Positions 21,002-33,470 are shown, numbered from the stretch's first letter. The stretch: DNA of 64,000 bases from Neostapfia colusana (GCA_030760725.1 JASWHV010000016.1:12391084-12455083); one strand, 5' to 3'. The notes: a model not told the origin generated them from the sequence alone. Translations and numbers: made by a program.

Positions 21002-23269
21002 ATGGAGAAATACTCCGCAAAACTTTGTGTGTTCAGTGGCATTGATTTCAGGTTTGGAAGGCACAGATGGAGTCTTTCATCCAGGCGCAAGGCTTCGCAA
21101 TATGGGAAAAGGTGTACAAGCCTTATGACGTGCCACCAAACGATCAAGTCACAGCTACGAATATGAGAGATGTCGACAACAACAACAACAAAGCACGGAA
21201 CTTGATCATACAAGGATTAACTCAAAGTGACTTCGACCGTGTTGCACACCTCTGATCTGCATACGATGTGTGGAAAGCACTTTGTGACTATCACGAAGGA
21301 TCCAACACGATCAAGGAGGTAAGACAAGATATGTTCAAGAAAGAATACATGCGCTTCGAGATGCAACCCGGTGAGTCAATCGATGACCTCTTTGCTCGCT
21401 TCAATAAAATTCTCAGCAACTTGCGTAGTGTCAACGTTAATTTTTCATATGCTGAAAATGCTAGGCAATTACTAAGTGCATTAGACATGTCAATTTGGGA
21501 GATGAAAGTTACATCTATTCGTGAATCGACTGTCATGAGTACATTTACATTAGATGTGCTATATTCTAAGTTAAAAACTCATGAAATTGACATAATATCA
21601 CGTAAGAACCCCAACAAGTCTCTTGCATTTGTTTCACAACGTGACATGCCTAGTCAATTTTCATCTTGTGGTACACTTTCTTTGTTGTCCTCTCTAACCC
21701 TTGAACAGATTGAAGAGTTTTCAGAGGAAGAACTTGCACTCATCTCTACTCGGTTCTCAAAAGCGTTGCAAAATGTGAGAACTAGAAGGAGAGGAAGTGT
21801 TGGACCTCAACGATGCTTTGAATGTGGTAAGACAGGACATTTTCGTATGGATTGCCCTAACCTTTCAGATCCTACTTCCCGTGATGAAAAGCAAACTAGG
21901 ACGAAGCACTCCTCTACAAACGATAAGAAAATAAGAAGGTTTTATAGGACGCCAATTGGTAAATAGTTTTATCTCCGCACTTCAAGAAGTTGGCTCGAGC
22001 GATGTGGACATCGAAAGTGATGAAGATGATTTGGCAAACTTATGCTTCATGGCGGACAAGTCAAGTTCAAGTATGGAGGAGGTAGAACACAACAGCGACA
22101 ACGAAGAGGTATGTCCTACTTGCGAAGAAATGTGTGATGCTATTTCTCGTGCCACTGTTATAGTTTAGAAAAAGGACAAAAAGATTAGGGACAATGCTGT
22201 TAAAATTGAGTCACTAGAATCTGAAATTAATCGTTTGAAATCTTTGATTCCTAGTGATGATTTTTGTTCATGTGATTTAATATATGAACAATTGTCCTCT
22301 CTAAGAAGTGCACATACCTCCACACTTGATAAACTTGAGTTAGAGATTGAAAAGAACAGAGAGCTTGCTGCACTTAGTGATAAAAACTTGAAAGATGATT
22401 GTTGTTCTACAATTGATTTGCATTGTTCTACTAGTGATGATCTTAATAAGAAACTACGAGATGCTATGAATGAAATTTCTATATTGAACAATGTTTTACG
22501 TTCTCATGAAGTTAAGTATTGTTCCAATTGCAAACTAAAAGGAAAAACTTCATGTCAAAACTGCCTAGACTTGTCTAAAAAACTTGATGACATGAACAGG
22601 ACACTAGAGCGGTTTTATAATGGGAATAAGAATCTAAACTTGCTGTTGAATTCTTCTAAATCTTGCAATGATAAAACTGGTTTAGGTTTTAATTCCCATG
22701 CTCATGCTAAAGCACATCCACCTAAAATTGTAAAGTCATTAGGAAGTGGTTTGATTAAAACAGTTCCTAAACAAAAAGAAGTGATTTTTAAATCTGCAGG
22801 AGTGTTGTCTCATTCGGTTTCAAATAAACATGTTATCTGCTCATCTAGACATGAACATAAAGTTAAATTACATTGTACTTACTGTGGTAGAGATGGGCAT
22901 GTCATAGATTTTTGTTATAGACTAGCTAAGCAACAGAAAAAGGAAAAAATGATTGCTAGGTCACATAACAACCGTGCAAAACCTGTTGCATGTGCTGAAC
23001 CGAATGTTAGGAATATGCAACCTGCTGTAATGAGTCAAAAACATGCAAAGTTTGCTTCCGGACCTACTGTTTTTAGTGCTACTCATGTAATACTTCGTAG
23101 GTCAGCAGTTGGGTACAAAAATCCTCAAACTTTGGCTCATAAACCTGCTGTTTTATCTCAGCCTTTGCGTGTTACTTCTGCTGGACGTCGTGTGACTCAG
23201 TACTGGATTCCTAAATGCCTTTTGACTAACCCCAGTATTGAGTCATCGACGTACTGTACTTCTATGTAG
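21002..23269 (+). pseudogene. Sirevirus-like Gag, broken
   Basis: ATG at 21002 (MEKYSAK). A frameshift within the first 20 codons, a stop near 21255, another break near 21960 and a TAG near 22168 divide it. Order: gag core (21060-21780), knuckle CFECGKTGHFRMDCP (about 21813-21857), acidic segment with CPTCEEMCDA (about 22112), coiled coil rich in Leu/Lys/Glu (22235-22500), Cys pairs CSNCKLKGKTSCQNC (about 22520-22565), second knuckle CTYCGRDGHVIDFC (about 22875-22916) and a basic tail. Two knuckles and a coiled coil fit Sirevirus Gag. It runs straight on toward the protease. Confidence 0.88.
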
Positions 23270-23302
23270 GTTACACGCTTGAGAAAGTAGAATATTTGGA
23301 TT

Positions 23303-23850
23303 GTGGATTCAGGATGCTCACGCCACATGACCGGTAACAAAGAATGGTTCTCCTCCATCTCTTTTGTGTCACATGTAAAAAATGTTACCTTTGCCGATAA
23401 TTCTTCAACTCCTATAATTGCTAAGGGTTCAGTTAGAGTAAATAATCACTACACTTTAAAAGATGTGCACTTGTTAAAATTTGAAATACAACTTGCTTTC
23501 TATTTCAAAATTGCTAGATGAAAATCTGGAAATTATTTTTACTAAAAATTATTGCAAGGTTGTAGATTCAAATAGTGAGCTCATTTTTAATATGTCTCGG
23601 TTTGGAAGAGTTTTTAAAGCTAATTTTGATATGTCATCCTCTAAGCATAGATGTCTAGTTGCTAATGATTCAAAAGACTTATATTTTTGGTATCGTAGAC
23701 TAGGTCACGTAGGCTTTGATCATCTCACACGTGTTAGTGCTCTTGATCGCATAAGTGGGCTGCCTAAGCTTAAAGGAGACAAAGAAATTGTGTGCTCTTT
23801 TTGTAGACATGCTAAGATGGTTGCAGGTTCACATGCTCCTCTCACAATGA
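23303..23850 (+). pseudogene. Copia protease and GAG-pre-integrase region
   Basis: Protease active site VDSGCSRHMTGN at about 23303-23340. A frameshift near 23480-23520 separates this from the pre-integrase domain, which keeps LGHVGFDHL and CSFCRHAK (HHCC zinc ligands, about 23700-23815). The protease would cut the polyprotein; the zinc domain begins integrase. Confidence 0.88.
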
Positions 23851-24826
23851 CCATGACAACTGAACCGGGTCAACTTTTGCACCTTGACACCGTAGGACAT
23901 TCACGTGTTCAATCCTTCGGAGCTAAATGGTATGTTCTTGTGATTGTTGATGACTATTCTAGATACTCTTAGATTTATTTTATGGCATCTGAGAATGAAA
24001 CTTTTAGTCACTTTAGAACATTATTTCTTAGATTATCAATTGATCACCTAGAATCTTTAAAAGCAGTTAAAAGTGATAACGGAACCGAATTTAAAAATCA
24101 ATCGTTTGATCACTTTTGTGCTGAAAATGGAATAGAGCATCAATTTTATTCACCATATGTACCTCAAAAAACAGTGTTGTAGAGAGAAAGAACAGAACCT
24201 TAGTTGAGATGGCTAGGACTATGCTTGATGAATATCAAACTCCTAGAAAATTTTGGGCTGATGCAATTGCAACTGCTTGTTATGTCTTAAATTGTGTTTT
24301 CTTGCGTGCTAAGCTAGGTAAAACACCATATGAACTTCGGTTTGGACATAGGCCTAGTGTCATACACTTTCGGGTCTTTGGTTGCAAATGCTTTGTTAAG
24401 AAACATGGTAATCTTGATAAATTTGAACTTAGATCTGCTGATGTCATGTTTCTTGGTTACCCATCTCATACTAGAGGCTACCGTGTGCTTTTACATGACA
24501 CTAACAAAATTGTGGAGACTTGTGAGGTTTCTTTTGATGAAGCTAGCCCAGGTACTAGCTCTAATATTGCAAGACCAGACCCATATCCACAGGGGGAGAG
24601 TATTTTCGTCGAAGAAGATGAAGAAGTGATGCTGCTGCCCGAAAATTCAGGAGCTAATGACATTGTTCTAACTCCTAATTTTGATTCACAACCAGCACCG
24701 ATGACTACCATTGCTGGTCCAGATTGTCCTCAGGTCACAAGTTCTTCAATTTGTGATGAACATGAAGAAGAAGGAGCTTGTGAAATGTCTACTCCCCTCC
24801 TGGTCCTCAAAAGTCATCCTCCATAA
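23851..24826 (+). pseudogene. Copia integrase (rve core and C-terminal region), broken
   Basis: Catalytic residues recognisable in context: first D in LHLDTVGHS (about 23880), second D in KSDNGTEF (about 24070), and the E in RTLVEMARTM (about 24200). A stop near 23970 and a frameshift near 24180 break the frame. The conserved VFGCKCFV motif follows near 24372 and the usual variable acidic linker to RT ends by 24826. Confidence 0.88.
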
Positions 24827-25039
24827 CAAATGATTGGAAGCTTGCATGAATGAGTCACACGGTCCAGGTTTTGTGATCCAAACTCTCATGCTCATTCTGC
24901 ATTTGTTGCTTCTTTCGAACCCAAGGATATATATCACGCACTCACTAATGAATCTTGGATTATTTCCATGTAAGAAGAGTTAGAAAATTTTGAAAGAAAT
25001 AATGTTTGGAAACTTGTACCTCCACCTAGTCACACTCTA

Positions 25040-25860
25040 ATCGTAACTAAATGGGTGTTTAAAAATAAACAAAGTGAGGATGGGGTTGTGGTTAGGAATA
25101 AGGCTAGGTTGGTTGCTCAAGGTTTCACACAAGTTGAAGGACTAGATTTTGATGAAACTTTTGCTCCTGTTACTAGATTAGAAGCCATAAGAATTTTGTT
25201 AGCATTTGTTGCATCTAAAGGTTTCAAGTTATATCAAATGGATGTTAAAACTGCTTTTCTTAATGGCTACATAGATGAGGAGGTTTATGTCAAGTAACCA
25301 CCGGGTTTTGAAAATCCAAATTTTCCTAATCATGTTTACAAACTGTCCAAAGCCTTGTATGGTCTTAAACAAGCCCTAGAGCATGGTATGATAGGTTAAA
25401 AATATTCTTACTTGAAAAGGAGTTTACCATGGGCAAGGTTGATAAAACTTTTTTTGTGCTTAAGCATGGCAATGACTCATTATTCGTTCAAGTGTATGTG
25501 GATGATATTATCTTTGGTTGTGCTTCTCATGATCTTGTGTCCAAGTTTTCAGCTATGATGAGTTCAGAATTTGATATGAGTATGATGGGAGAACTCACAT
25601 ACTTTTTGGGGCTGCAAATCAAGCAAACCAAGGAGGGTACTTTTGTCCATCAAACAAAGTATACAAGAGACCTTTTTAAGCGCTTCAACATGGACAAAAG
25701 CAAGTCTCTTCGGACACCAATGGGTACAGCAACGACACATGAACTTGATGAAGATGGTGAACCAGTGGATCAAAAAGAATATAGAAGTATGATTGGATCA
25801 CTTTTGTACCTCATGGCATCAAGACCGGACATACACTTCAGCGTATGTCTTTGTGCATGA
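25040..25860 (+). pseudogene. Copia reverse transcriptase, broken
   Basis: WVFKNK at about 25050, then KARLVAQGFTQVEGLDF and TFAPVTRLEAIR, QMDVKTAFLNG (first catalytic Asp, about 25240), a stop near 25295 and a frameshift near 25380, and YVDDIIFG (catalytic Asp pair, about 25497-25520). The region ends in LMASRPDIHFSVCLCA before a stop. This is the RVT_2-type domain of Copia elements. Confidence 0.92.
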
Positions 25861-26387
25861 TTTAAAGCTTCCCCACATGCTTCACATCGTCAAGCCAGCA
25901 AAAGAATTCTCAGGTACTTACATGGAACTCAAGAATTTGGGATTTTTCTTCCTTCTTCCTCAACTATTACTTTGAAAGCTTTTTCGGATGCTTATTTTGG
26001 GGTTGTAGAATTGATAGGAAAAGTATTTCGGGTGCTTGTTATTTTCTTGGTAATTCACTTGTTGCTTGGTCCTCTAGAAAATAAAATTCACTTGCACAAT
26101 CCACAGCTGAATCTGAATATGTAGCTGCTGCTAGCGCTTGCTCACAAATTCTTTGGATGGTTCAAACACTTAAGTACTATGGGGTTGATCTAGATAGTGT
26201 TCCACTATTTTGTGATAATAGTAGTGCCATGTGTATTTCTAAAAACCCCGTGCAACATTCAAGAACAAAGCACATTGACATTAAGTATCACTTTCTCCGT
26301 GATAATATTGAAAAAGGAAACATTGTGCTTCACCATGTAGATACTGAACAACAATTGGCTGACATTTTTACAAAGATAGTGAAATAG
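25861..26387 (+). pseudogene. Copia RNase H and polyprotein end
   Basis: A frameshifted front part (about 25870-26150, including AESEYVAAASA near 26107) leads to an open segment from 26157 with LFCDNSSAMCI, the RTKHIDIKYHFLRD motif and the usual terminal ADIFTK, ending at TAG 26385-26387. Family-typical end of pol. Confidence 0.9.
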
Positions 26388-27172
26388 GGGTTATGCATCC
26401 TCACGGCTTAAATTGAGGGGGAGTTTTGAAACTTGGGAAGCCTATGTGTGAATCTGAATTTAAAATAATATGAGCATAGTATTTCATATATATATGACTT
26501 TGTGATTCCTTTTATATGCTGAACGTTCTTACTACATTACTCATGTTATACATTTTGTAGTTTTGTCATGACTGGTAATTGGAATAATTATTTACCCTAA
26601 ATCTGGTGATGATCGAACTTTCTTTCTGTTTTAAACTTGTTGCATGCTCACAAGTGCTTTTAATAATGAAAAAAATAATCAATCAACTATTCACATGTTG
26701 AACTTTTATGTTCAAATGAAAAATTGAGAAAAAGATTAAGAGAATATGCATGCATCACACTTCTTCTTTTGAGATGGCTTATCATTGCACTTAGATATGA
26801 ACTTGGAAGAAGTTGTGTATGACTAAAAGCATGTCCTTAAGCTTCTGATTCTCAAATGACATAGGCTTGGCTTGGTTGGTTAGAATAAGGCTGATGCGAC
26901 ATATAATCTCATGAAAAATAATTAAAATGCAGCAACAAGTGTCATGCTTTCAGGTCTTGACATAGTTAAGTTTGTGAGATCATGACTTGCTTAAATTGAA
27001 AATTACACTTGATCTCTAGCATGGCTTACACTACTTTATATGTATCCCATTGATGTGATAGTGTAAGTTACTTGATAGTATGGCTTGGATGAGTTTTGTT
27101 TTATATGTATATGTTATAAATATGCTCATAACAATTAAAATTTCTCTTTTGAACCTTGCTGAATACATTGTC
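26388..27172 (+). other. Non-coding spacer between pol and 3' LTR
   Basis: AT-rich with no env-like reading frame, which some Sireviruses carry here. A first polypurine tract AGGGGGAG lies at 26415-26422, just after the pol stop. Confidence 0.7.
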
Positions 27173-27419
27173 AAAGGGGGAGAAAATGATCACGCATTGC
27201 ACGATTCACAAGTGTTTTGGCACGATTCTTCTCAGGGGGAGAATTTTTGTTTTTCTTCTCATTTTATTTCTGATTTACAAAGGGGGAGAAATATGTATAG
27301 GGGGATAAATTTTTGTTTTGAAATTTCTTTCTCATTTGATTGTTTCCAAACTTTTCATGTGAATAAGCCAATGTTTGGATTTTAAGTGGTGTTGCCAATG
27401 CATTCATCAAGGGGGAGAT
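27173..27419 (+). repeat. Multiplied polypurine tracts
   Basis: AAAGGGGGAGAAA-like tracts at 27173, 27234, 27279, 27299 and 27409, the last one abutting the 3' LTR. Polypurine tracts prime plus-strand DNA synthesis. Multiplication of them next to the 3' LTR is a described Sirevirus signature. Confidence 0.85.
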
Positions 27420-29059
27420 CGTGAGACCTATGTGTGCTGAATACATTGGCTATGACGATAAAAGTTTTGAATTCTGCCAAAACGCTCTTTTTGTCAAGGT
27501 CCGACTCTAGGTCCGAGCACCGACAACATACAAGTTGCTATGGCAAGGTCCGACATGTGTTTGGTTAGCTCTGGCGGTAGGTCCGACTAGCTTTGGTAAG
27601 TTCCGGTGCTAGGTTCTGCTAGCTTTGGTAAACTTCGGCTCAAGATCCAGTTAGCTTTGGCAAGGTCCGGAGCTAAATTGCAATGGTTCTGTTTTTACCA
27701 TGCAAATGTTTCGAACTTGCTTTACATCTATGGAAAGTTTGCTTAGTATTCTTTTACTAAGTTTTTGAAGTGTTATGGCTGTTTACGGTGGTTAACATGT
27801 TGCTATGGTTTGCAACATGCTTATGTGAGGTGTTCACGTAAGGTGTTGTGGTTTTCGGATCTAACGTGAGTCAAATCGCGGACTTGTGCTTGAAAGTATT
27901 GGTTGTTTATTCATGTACAGGTGTTGCTTGAGTTCAAGATATGGCTGGTGACGGGATCCATTGAACTAGTCTTAGGGAGAAGATGAGGTTCAACAACCAA
28001 GTTCGGGAGAAATTGTGGTTGAGTTGATCGGGAGGTCGTGCAACATGTTTGGATCAAGAACAATGCATATGAAGGTATTGTGGACATCGTTGGAAGGTGT
28101 TTGTACGTGTGCAAGGAGTGCATGGACGTGGCAACATGGTTCTAAGGCATGATGAAGAGATGTGGACGTAATGAATTGGTAGGAAAGGTCCAACCGGCTG
28201 GATTATGGACTCAGGCTGCGGCTGAGTTGGTTATGGCTAAAATATGGAAAGATCTGAGTTGGTTATGATAGGATTTCATGTGGGACACGAAGTTGAGTTG
28301 TTTTAGGAATGTATGATACGTTCCTAAGGTATTTGGAAGTCTTAAGATTGCTTCTATCTGCGTATAGAAGAGTCTTGAGCAGTTATGGAAATGTTTGATT
28401 CAAAAACTGAGTAGGATTAGAGTCCTAGTTTGAATTGGGGTGGCCTCCGGGCTGGTTATATAAGCAAGGGAGGTCAGAGCTCGTGGGAAGACGATCTTGG
28501 GCTGTTCCTCTTATGTTTTGATCAATAAAATTTGTAATTTAGAGGAGCTTTTGTGCCTTGTTCGTCCGACTTGTTTTTGTCAAGTCTTGTCGAGTTTCTG
28601 GACAGCACGACAGTGCTTCCGTGTTTTGATCATAACTCGAGTTTTACAGATCCAATTGACGTGATTTTTTTTGGGTTGTCTTCACAACTTGATTATCTAT
28701 CATCTGTGAAAATCTCACGGTCATTGGATCTGTATTTTCTGATCTACACGAGTTTCTTTACAATGTTGCAGATCTGGTTTTTACCCGAGTAAAACAGATT
28801 GACCCTCGTTTGATCTTTCGATCATAACTTGACTTTTTCTTGACGGATTTCCTTGATTCTTGTTGTTGTGTCTCTGTGACTTGATTCTCTATAATATATA
28901 CCAGTTTTGTCATGGTTGAACACATTTATATCAGTTGCATACATGGTTTCTTTTACAGATCGATTTTCTGCCGAGGGGATTTTTGTTGATTCCGCTAAAA
29001 AGTTTAAATCTACCATTCACCCCCCTCTGGTAGATTTTCACGTGCTCTTCGATCCTACA
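27420..29059 (+). repeat. 3' LTR of complete Copia
   Basis: 1640 bp. The first base is C instead of T (CGTGAGACC). The other three copies and the perfect TSD of the solo LTR show that TGTGAGACC is the true end. TATA at 28456-28465. Confidence 0.92.
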
Positions 29060-29167
29060 CATGCAATTATGCTCTAGTAACTGACAGCAACAAATTATAA
29101 TATTTGCAGCAAAATCGGCCTGTAGAACCTGAAAATAATTGCCCTGTAGAAACTTACTCACAAAATT

Positions 29168-29355
29168 AAAAAAAAAAGGGCAGCCCGGTGCATGTAGCTC
29201 CCGCTTGCGCAGGGTCCGGGGAAGGGTCCGACCCATTTGGGTCTTTTGTACGCAGCCTTTCCCTGCATTTCTGCAAGAGGCTGTTTCCAGGACTCGAACC
29301 CGTGACCTCATGGTCACAAGGCAACAGCTTTACCGCTGCGCCAAGGCCCCCCTTC
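29168..29355 (-). mobile_element. Au-type SINE (tRNA-derived retroposon)
   Basis: On the minus strand it opens with a tRNA-like head: box A context TGGCGCAGCGGTAAAGC (about 29345-29328) and box B GGTTCGAGTCC (about 29300-29290), RNA polymerase III promoter elements. It ends in a T-run at the left. It is flanked by an 18-bp perfect duplication AAACTTACTCACAAAATT (29150-29167 and 29356-29373), the hallmark of LINE-mediated insertion. Sequence and length (188 bp) match the plant Au SINE family as I know it. Confidence 0.9.
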
Positions 29356-29373
29356 AAACTTACTCACAAAATT

Positions 29374-30326
29374 GAACACAATAAATTGCAAGCAATTAAA
29401 AGTCATATTTGTGTTAGACTCATACAAAATAGAGCAGGATTTTTACACCAGTTGTCACGTCGCAAATCACAAATCACGCGGTAAATCACGTGAAAATACG
29501 TGAATATGCGCGCGCGTGCGTGTGATTTTTGTGACTAGCCCATCATTCTCTCATATATTCCACATATGGAAAAGAGCTCCACTAATGAATGGGTATTGCT
29601 CTCCTCTAATTTTCCATGTGGGATTATTCTATCTTTTGATGCTTTTAGATTTTATTCAGAATTATTTGGGCCAAGGCCCACATATTCTATCAACGAATAT
29701 GATGATAGCAGGAGACGGTAAATCTACGATCATAGCAAAACTTCATACATCAAAACGCTAAAGGCATGCATCATCATCAGCAACAAGAAAGATGCACAAA
29801 TTGGGTGGTGGTTATATTATGATTAGCAGACCCGGGACTGGACTAAATAGGCAAAATCTATAAGCAGATTCTTTTTGAACTATGTTTTGCAAAAATATCC
29901 ATTGCTTCTGTCTTTGTTAGAAATAAAAACACTTGATTATCAAATCTTGTAGTCCATGAACATGCAAAAATAAAATATCCAGTCTCCTTATAGTATGTTA
30001 GTGTCATCGTGGAGGGAAGGTGGCTTCATTCGAGCTGGTAAGCATGTCATATGTGTGTCCTTCCAGGAAGTATTAGATGCTCTCTGATTTTTTATTAATT
30101 ATATTAAGATAATATTGTTAGTGTATTCTTTAATACCCCCCTAAAAATTATCCACCATTTGAGAAATCATAGGAATGATATTTTATATATAGCTGTCTGA
30201 TTCAATAACCACATTACATTTGATGCAACATAGATAAATTAAAAAGGTGTGTACTTTAAGATGAATTGTGATGTAATATATTCATGGCAATCCACTTCCA
30301 ACAACATTATTAAGAGATCCTGCATC
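29374..30326. other. Intergenic interval, left flank of CACTA
   Basis: AT-rich DNA with a short alternating GC stretch (GCGCGCGTGCGTGTG, about 29509-29523). No supported gene or mobile element. Confidence 0.6.
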
Positions 30327-30628
30327 CACTGCAGGAATGCAGGAAACTTACGACGGCCAAAAACCGTCATGATGGTTTTCGGTTATTTACATCGGTTTCT
30401 GGCTATTTCAAATTTTTAGTCATAAATAATATTATTTACAACGGTTACCGTCATAGATAACTAACTTACGACGGCCACTCCCAGCCGTCGTAAAGAAAAG
30501 GCCGTCGCTCATTGCCACACCACGTGGTGGGATGGGCCCCTTACTTACGACGGCCTAGGCATGACTGTCGTAAGTTAATTAGGTTAACTTATGACGGTCC
30601 TGTATAGCTGACCGTCGTAAATAAGGTT
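30327..30628. repeat. Left CACTA terminus and subterminal repeats
   Basis: Terminal CACTGCAGGAATGCAGG followed by repeated TTACGACGGCC, often paired as an inverted repeat with GGCCGTCGTAA about 8-12 bp away (30348, 30467-30493, 30543-30573, 30588-30622). In En/Spm such motifs bind the TNPA protein. Confidence 0.85.
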
Positions 30629-30689
30629 TTAAATTTTTTTTTTGAAAAAACAGAATTTGTATAACCTGACATGATGGTCAGCTCACAGA

Positions 30690-33470
30690 ACAGTTTATAT
30701 ACACATCCAAAACATAAAACAAAAAAGAGATCTGCTCGCTAAACACTATCCCTACCACTCGCGGATCCAGTCGCTCCTCCACTTGCTCCGGAGCCGAAGA
30801 ATCCGTCTCCGTGACCTCCTCCCGGTGCCGGTAGCTGTGGCGGTTGAGTTTGAGCCTCGGTTGCCGATCTCTGCAATTCAAATAAATAGATAAAGTGAGT
30901 TTGAGCTTGTAAGACTCTCCCCCCCACTCTCACTCCCTCTCTCTCCCTCCCCCGCACTCTCACTTTCTCCCTCGCCCTCTCCCTCCCCCCTCTCTCACCC
31001 CCAATCTCTACCACTCCGTCTCTCTCTCCCTCCCTCTTTCCCTTTTCACTCTCACTCTCTCTCCATCTCCCCCCTCTCTACCACTATCTCTTACTCTCAT
31101 TCCCTCTCTCTCCCTCCCCCGCACTCTACGACTACCTCTCTCTCTCACCCCCCTATATCTACCACTCTGTCTCTCTCTCTCCCTCCCTCTCTCCCTTTCC
31201 ACTCTCACTCTCATTCTCTCTCCCTCGCCCTCCCCCTCTCTACCACTATCTCTTACTCTCACTCTCTCCCTCTCCCCCCTCACTCTCACTCTCTCCCCTC
31301 AACTACACTAAGTTTTTCTTAGATTAGAAAATAGCAAATAAAAAGCACATTGCCTAGATATCTGAATGTGCATGTGGTGGGGGCACTTGTGGCGGGGCTA
31401 CCTCTGACGGCTGCCACGTCAGGATTGGGATATGAAATGCAATGTTATGAATTTGAATTAATTTGTATTCAACTACTTACCTCCATCGCCGCCTGCATCT
31501 GAGCCATGTAGTTTGCCATGTAGACAGCCTGCTGCTCCTGTGCGGCACGGGCTAGCTCCCTCTCCCTCTAGAGCTCCTCCTACTCTCTCCGAATCTCGTC
31601 TCTCTCCCTAAGGAGCTCCTATATTTGGCTTTGTGAGGGACGACGACTTGTATGCCCGATGGAGGAACCCTCGGTCAATGGAGTGACGATCGAAGGTCGC
31701 GCGACCCTCGAGTCGACAACTCTATCGAAAATGGCAAACCTACAAAGGAATAAAAGAATAATAATTAGAAGAAGCAAGTTTTTATAGAAATAAAAAAATG
31801 ACCAACTAACCATCCATGTGCCTTCCCACCTCCGCTAGCGTAAACGGCTTGAGGGCCGATTAGCGTGTTTTCCCAATCGTACCCTTCGTCGTGTATCCTC
31901 ACAGCCTCTCGCCCATACTTTTCCTAAAAGGAGTAAAATTGCGTATTTGTAACAACAAATTAGTAACAATTAAATTGATAAGTTTTGATAACTTACCAGT
32001 TGATCGGCCGCAACCTGACTGCACTCCCCAGGCTAGGATGGGTCCTTATGACCCCTCTTCCAGATGGCAGTGTCGATCGGTACCTGACCGGTCCCGCGCT
32101 CCTATAGATATGTGTTAGTATGCTATTTATATTATGAAGACATACAAAGAAGGGTTATTATTCTTACTATGCATTTAGTCAAACGCACATGGCCATCGGG
32201 GCCATAGGAGTGCTTTGAGTCTGAACCTCGGCATCCACGAGCCCTCCTGAACTTAGCGATGAAAGCATCGCTAGCCCACATCTGGCAGAGAGCTCGGTAT
32301 GCTTCGGGACGACCCTCTAGCCAGGAAATACTGACCTGCACATATTTATTATGTCATTGAAATACCATTTACATAACTAAATATTGAAATAATTGAACAC
32401 AAACAACTTACCTCCACGTACTGCTCCTCTGTCAAGTAAGTGTCTGAGGCCCTCCTAAACGGCCCCGACTGGTACTCCTGGTGCCGCTTGAGTTACTCGT
32501 TCACGGCTTGAATACGAGCGTATGATAACGCTTGCGTTACAAGCTTCCGTGCGTTCTTGTTGAACAAGGCCCTAGCATGGTCCAACATGCTCTGGCTCGT
32601 GTCCTCTAAACGGTGCCTCACCTATAAGAAAACAAATATTGAAAAGATATGCATTAACGATTGAATCAAGTTGAAGAATAATAATTTACAAAATTTTATT
32701 AAGAAGACTTACCATAAAATCTGCCCACACAGCCACCTGAAGGTTGTTGTGCGCCTTGTGAGAGATACGAGCGTAGTTGTCCCATGACGTCGCAGGGACC
32801 CCGTCGATCACACCGGGATAGTGCAGACGCACTAAAGACCTGATGCAACCGGACACCTGTTTGTGGTGCCCCTGACCCGTGAACAAGCAGCCATACCAGG
32901 AGCTGCAAGGATTTAGTAAACTTATTAATGTACCCACAAACAAAAGAATCTGAAAGTAGAATATTATGTGATAGTTTGCTTACGTGTCTCCGATCGGGCA
33001 AATAGTGACCCGCTCTGTAGGAACTGTAGAAGGAGACACAAAGTGTGTCCTCCTCGTCCGCCGCCTCTGCTCTGGAACCACGTATGGTGACCCGGAAGGC
33101 TGCTCACCACTGGAGTCCGAAGGCTCCATGATAGGCGACTCCACGGAAGCCATAGACCACTCCGAAGGCTGTGGCGGCGCCCTAGCCTCTAACTCTGACT
33201 CAGATGACTCTGAGTCAGACTGCAAAATAGAAGGATTGATAAGAATAATTAATTGTTAAGTGATATATAAGATAACATAATTTCTAATGAAAATGTACCT
33301 CCATGCGCTATAAGGCCACAGGTATGCCCGCTAGGTTCGGGACGTGTCTCAACAGCTGAGAGCGTCTGCTCTCACCTGAGGAACTACCCCTAAAAAGGGT
33401 GTCATGTGCCTCCTTGAGGAGGCCCCTAGCCCCCCTTCCCTTTTTCCTTCTCTGACGACATCTTGTAGTA
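30690..33470 (-). pseudogene. TNPA-like second gene of CACTA (Transposase_24-like), broken
   Basis: Multi-exon minus-strand gene. N-terminal MSSEKEKGKG near 33462 runs into a frameshift at a G-run and a TAG near 33310. A Ser/Glu-rich exon with RTRRTHFVSPSTVP lies at 33225-33000, then an exon with YGCLFTGQGHHK, RLHYPGVIDG and VAVWADFM (32900-32710). An exon with GRPEAYRALCQMW and the FRRARGCR-(n)-HSYGPDGHVRL pattern follows at 32330-32180, typical of plant TNPA-like proteins. A coiled coil lies near 31600-31480 and a Pro/Gly/Ser-rich end near 30830-30740. Introns are AT-rich. TNPA-like proteins bind the subterminal repeats. Confidence 0.65.
30903..31305. repeat. CT-rich low-complexity tract
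   Basis: About 400 bp of CTCTCC/CTCACT repeats on the plus strand. Arg/Glu-rich frames on the minus strand are an artefact. It probably lies in an intron of the TNPA-like gene. Confidence 0.9.

Larger units (their letters stand above)
19304..29059 (+). mobile_element. Complete but decayed Ty1/Copia element, Sirevirus-like
   Basis: 9756 bp: LTRs 19304-20940 and 27420-29059, tRNA-Met primer site, gag, protease, integrase, reverse transcriptase, RNase H, then a ~1-kb non-coding spacer with multiplied polypurine tracts. Flanking 5-mers CAGGC (19299-19303) and CATGC (29060-29064) match at 4 of 5. PR-IN-RT-RH order proves Copia. Long two-knuckle Gag and repeated polypurine tracts indicate the Sirevirus lineage. 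Many stops and frameshifts make it inactive. Confidence 0.93.

Noticed and set aside
26388..27419. Possible env-like gene of the Sirevirus-like Copia
   Set aside because: Only short, AT-rich frames without signal peptide, membrane segment or coiled coil; treated as non-coding.
29280..29350. tRNA-like sequence with A and B boxes
   Set aside because: It is the head of a SINE flanked by an 18-bp duplication; it does not fold as a complete tRNA with acceptor stem and is not a tRNA gene.
31008..31289. Arg/Glu-rich open frame on the minus strand
   Set aside because: Translation of a CT-rich simple repeat, probably intronic.
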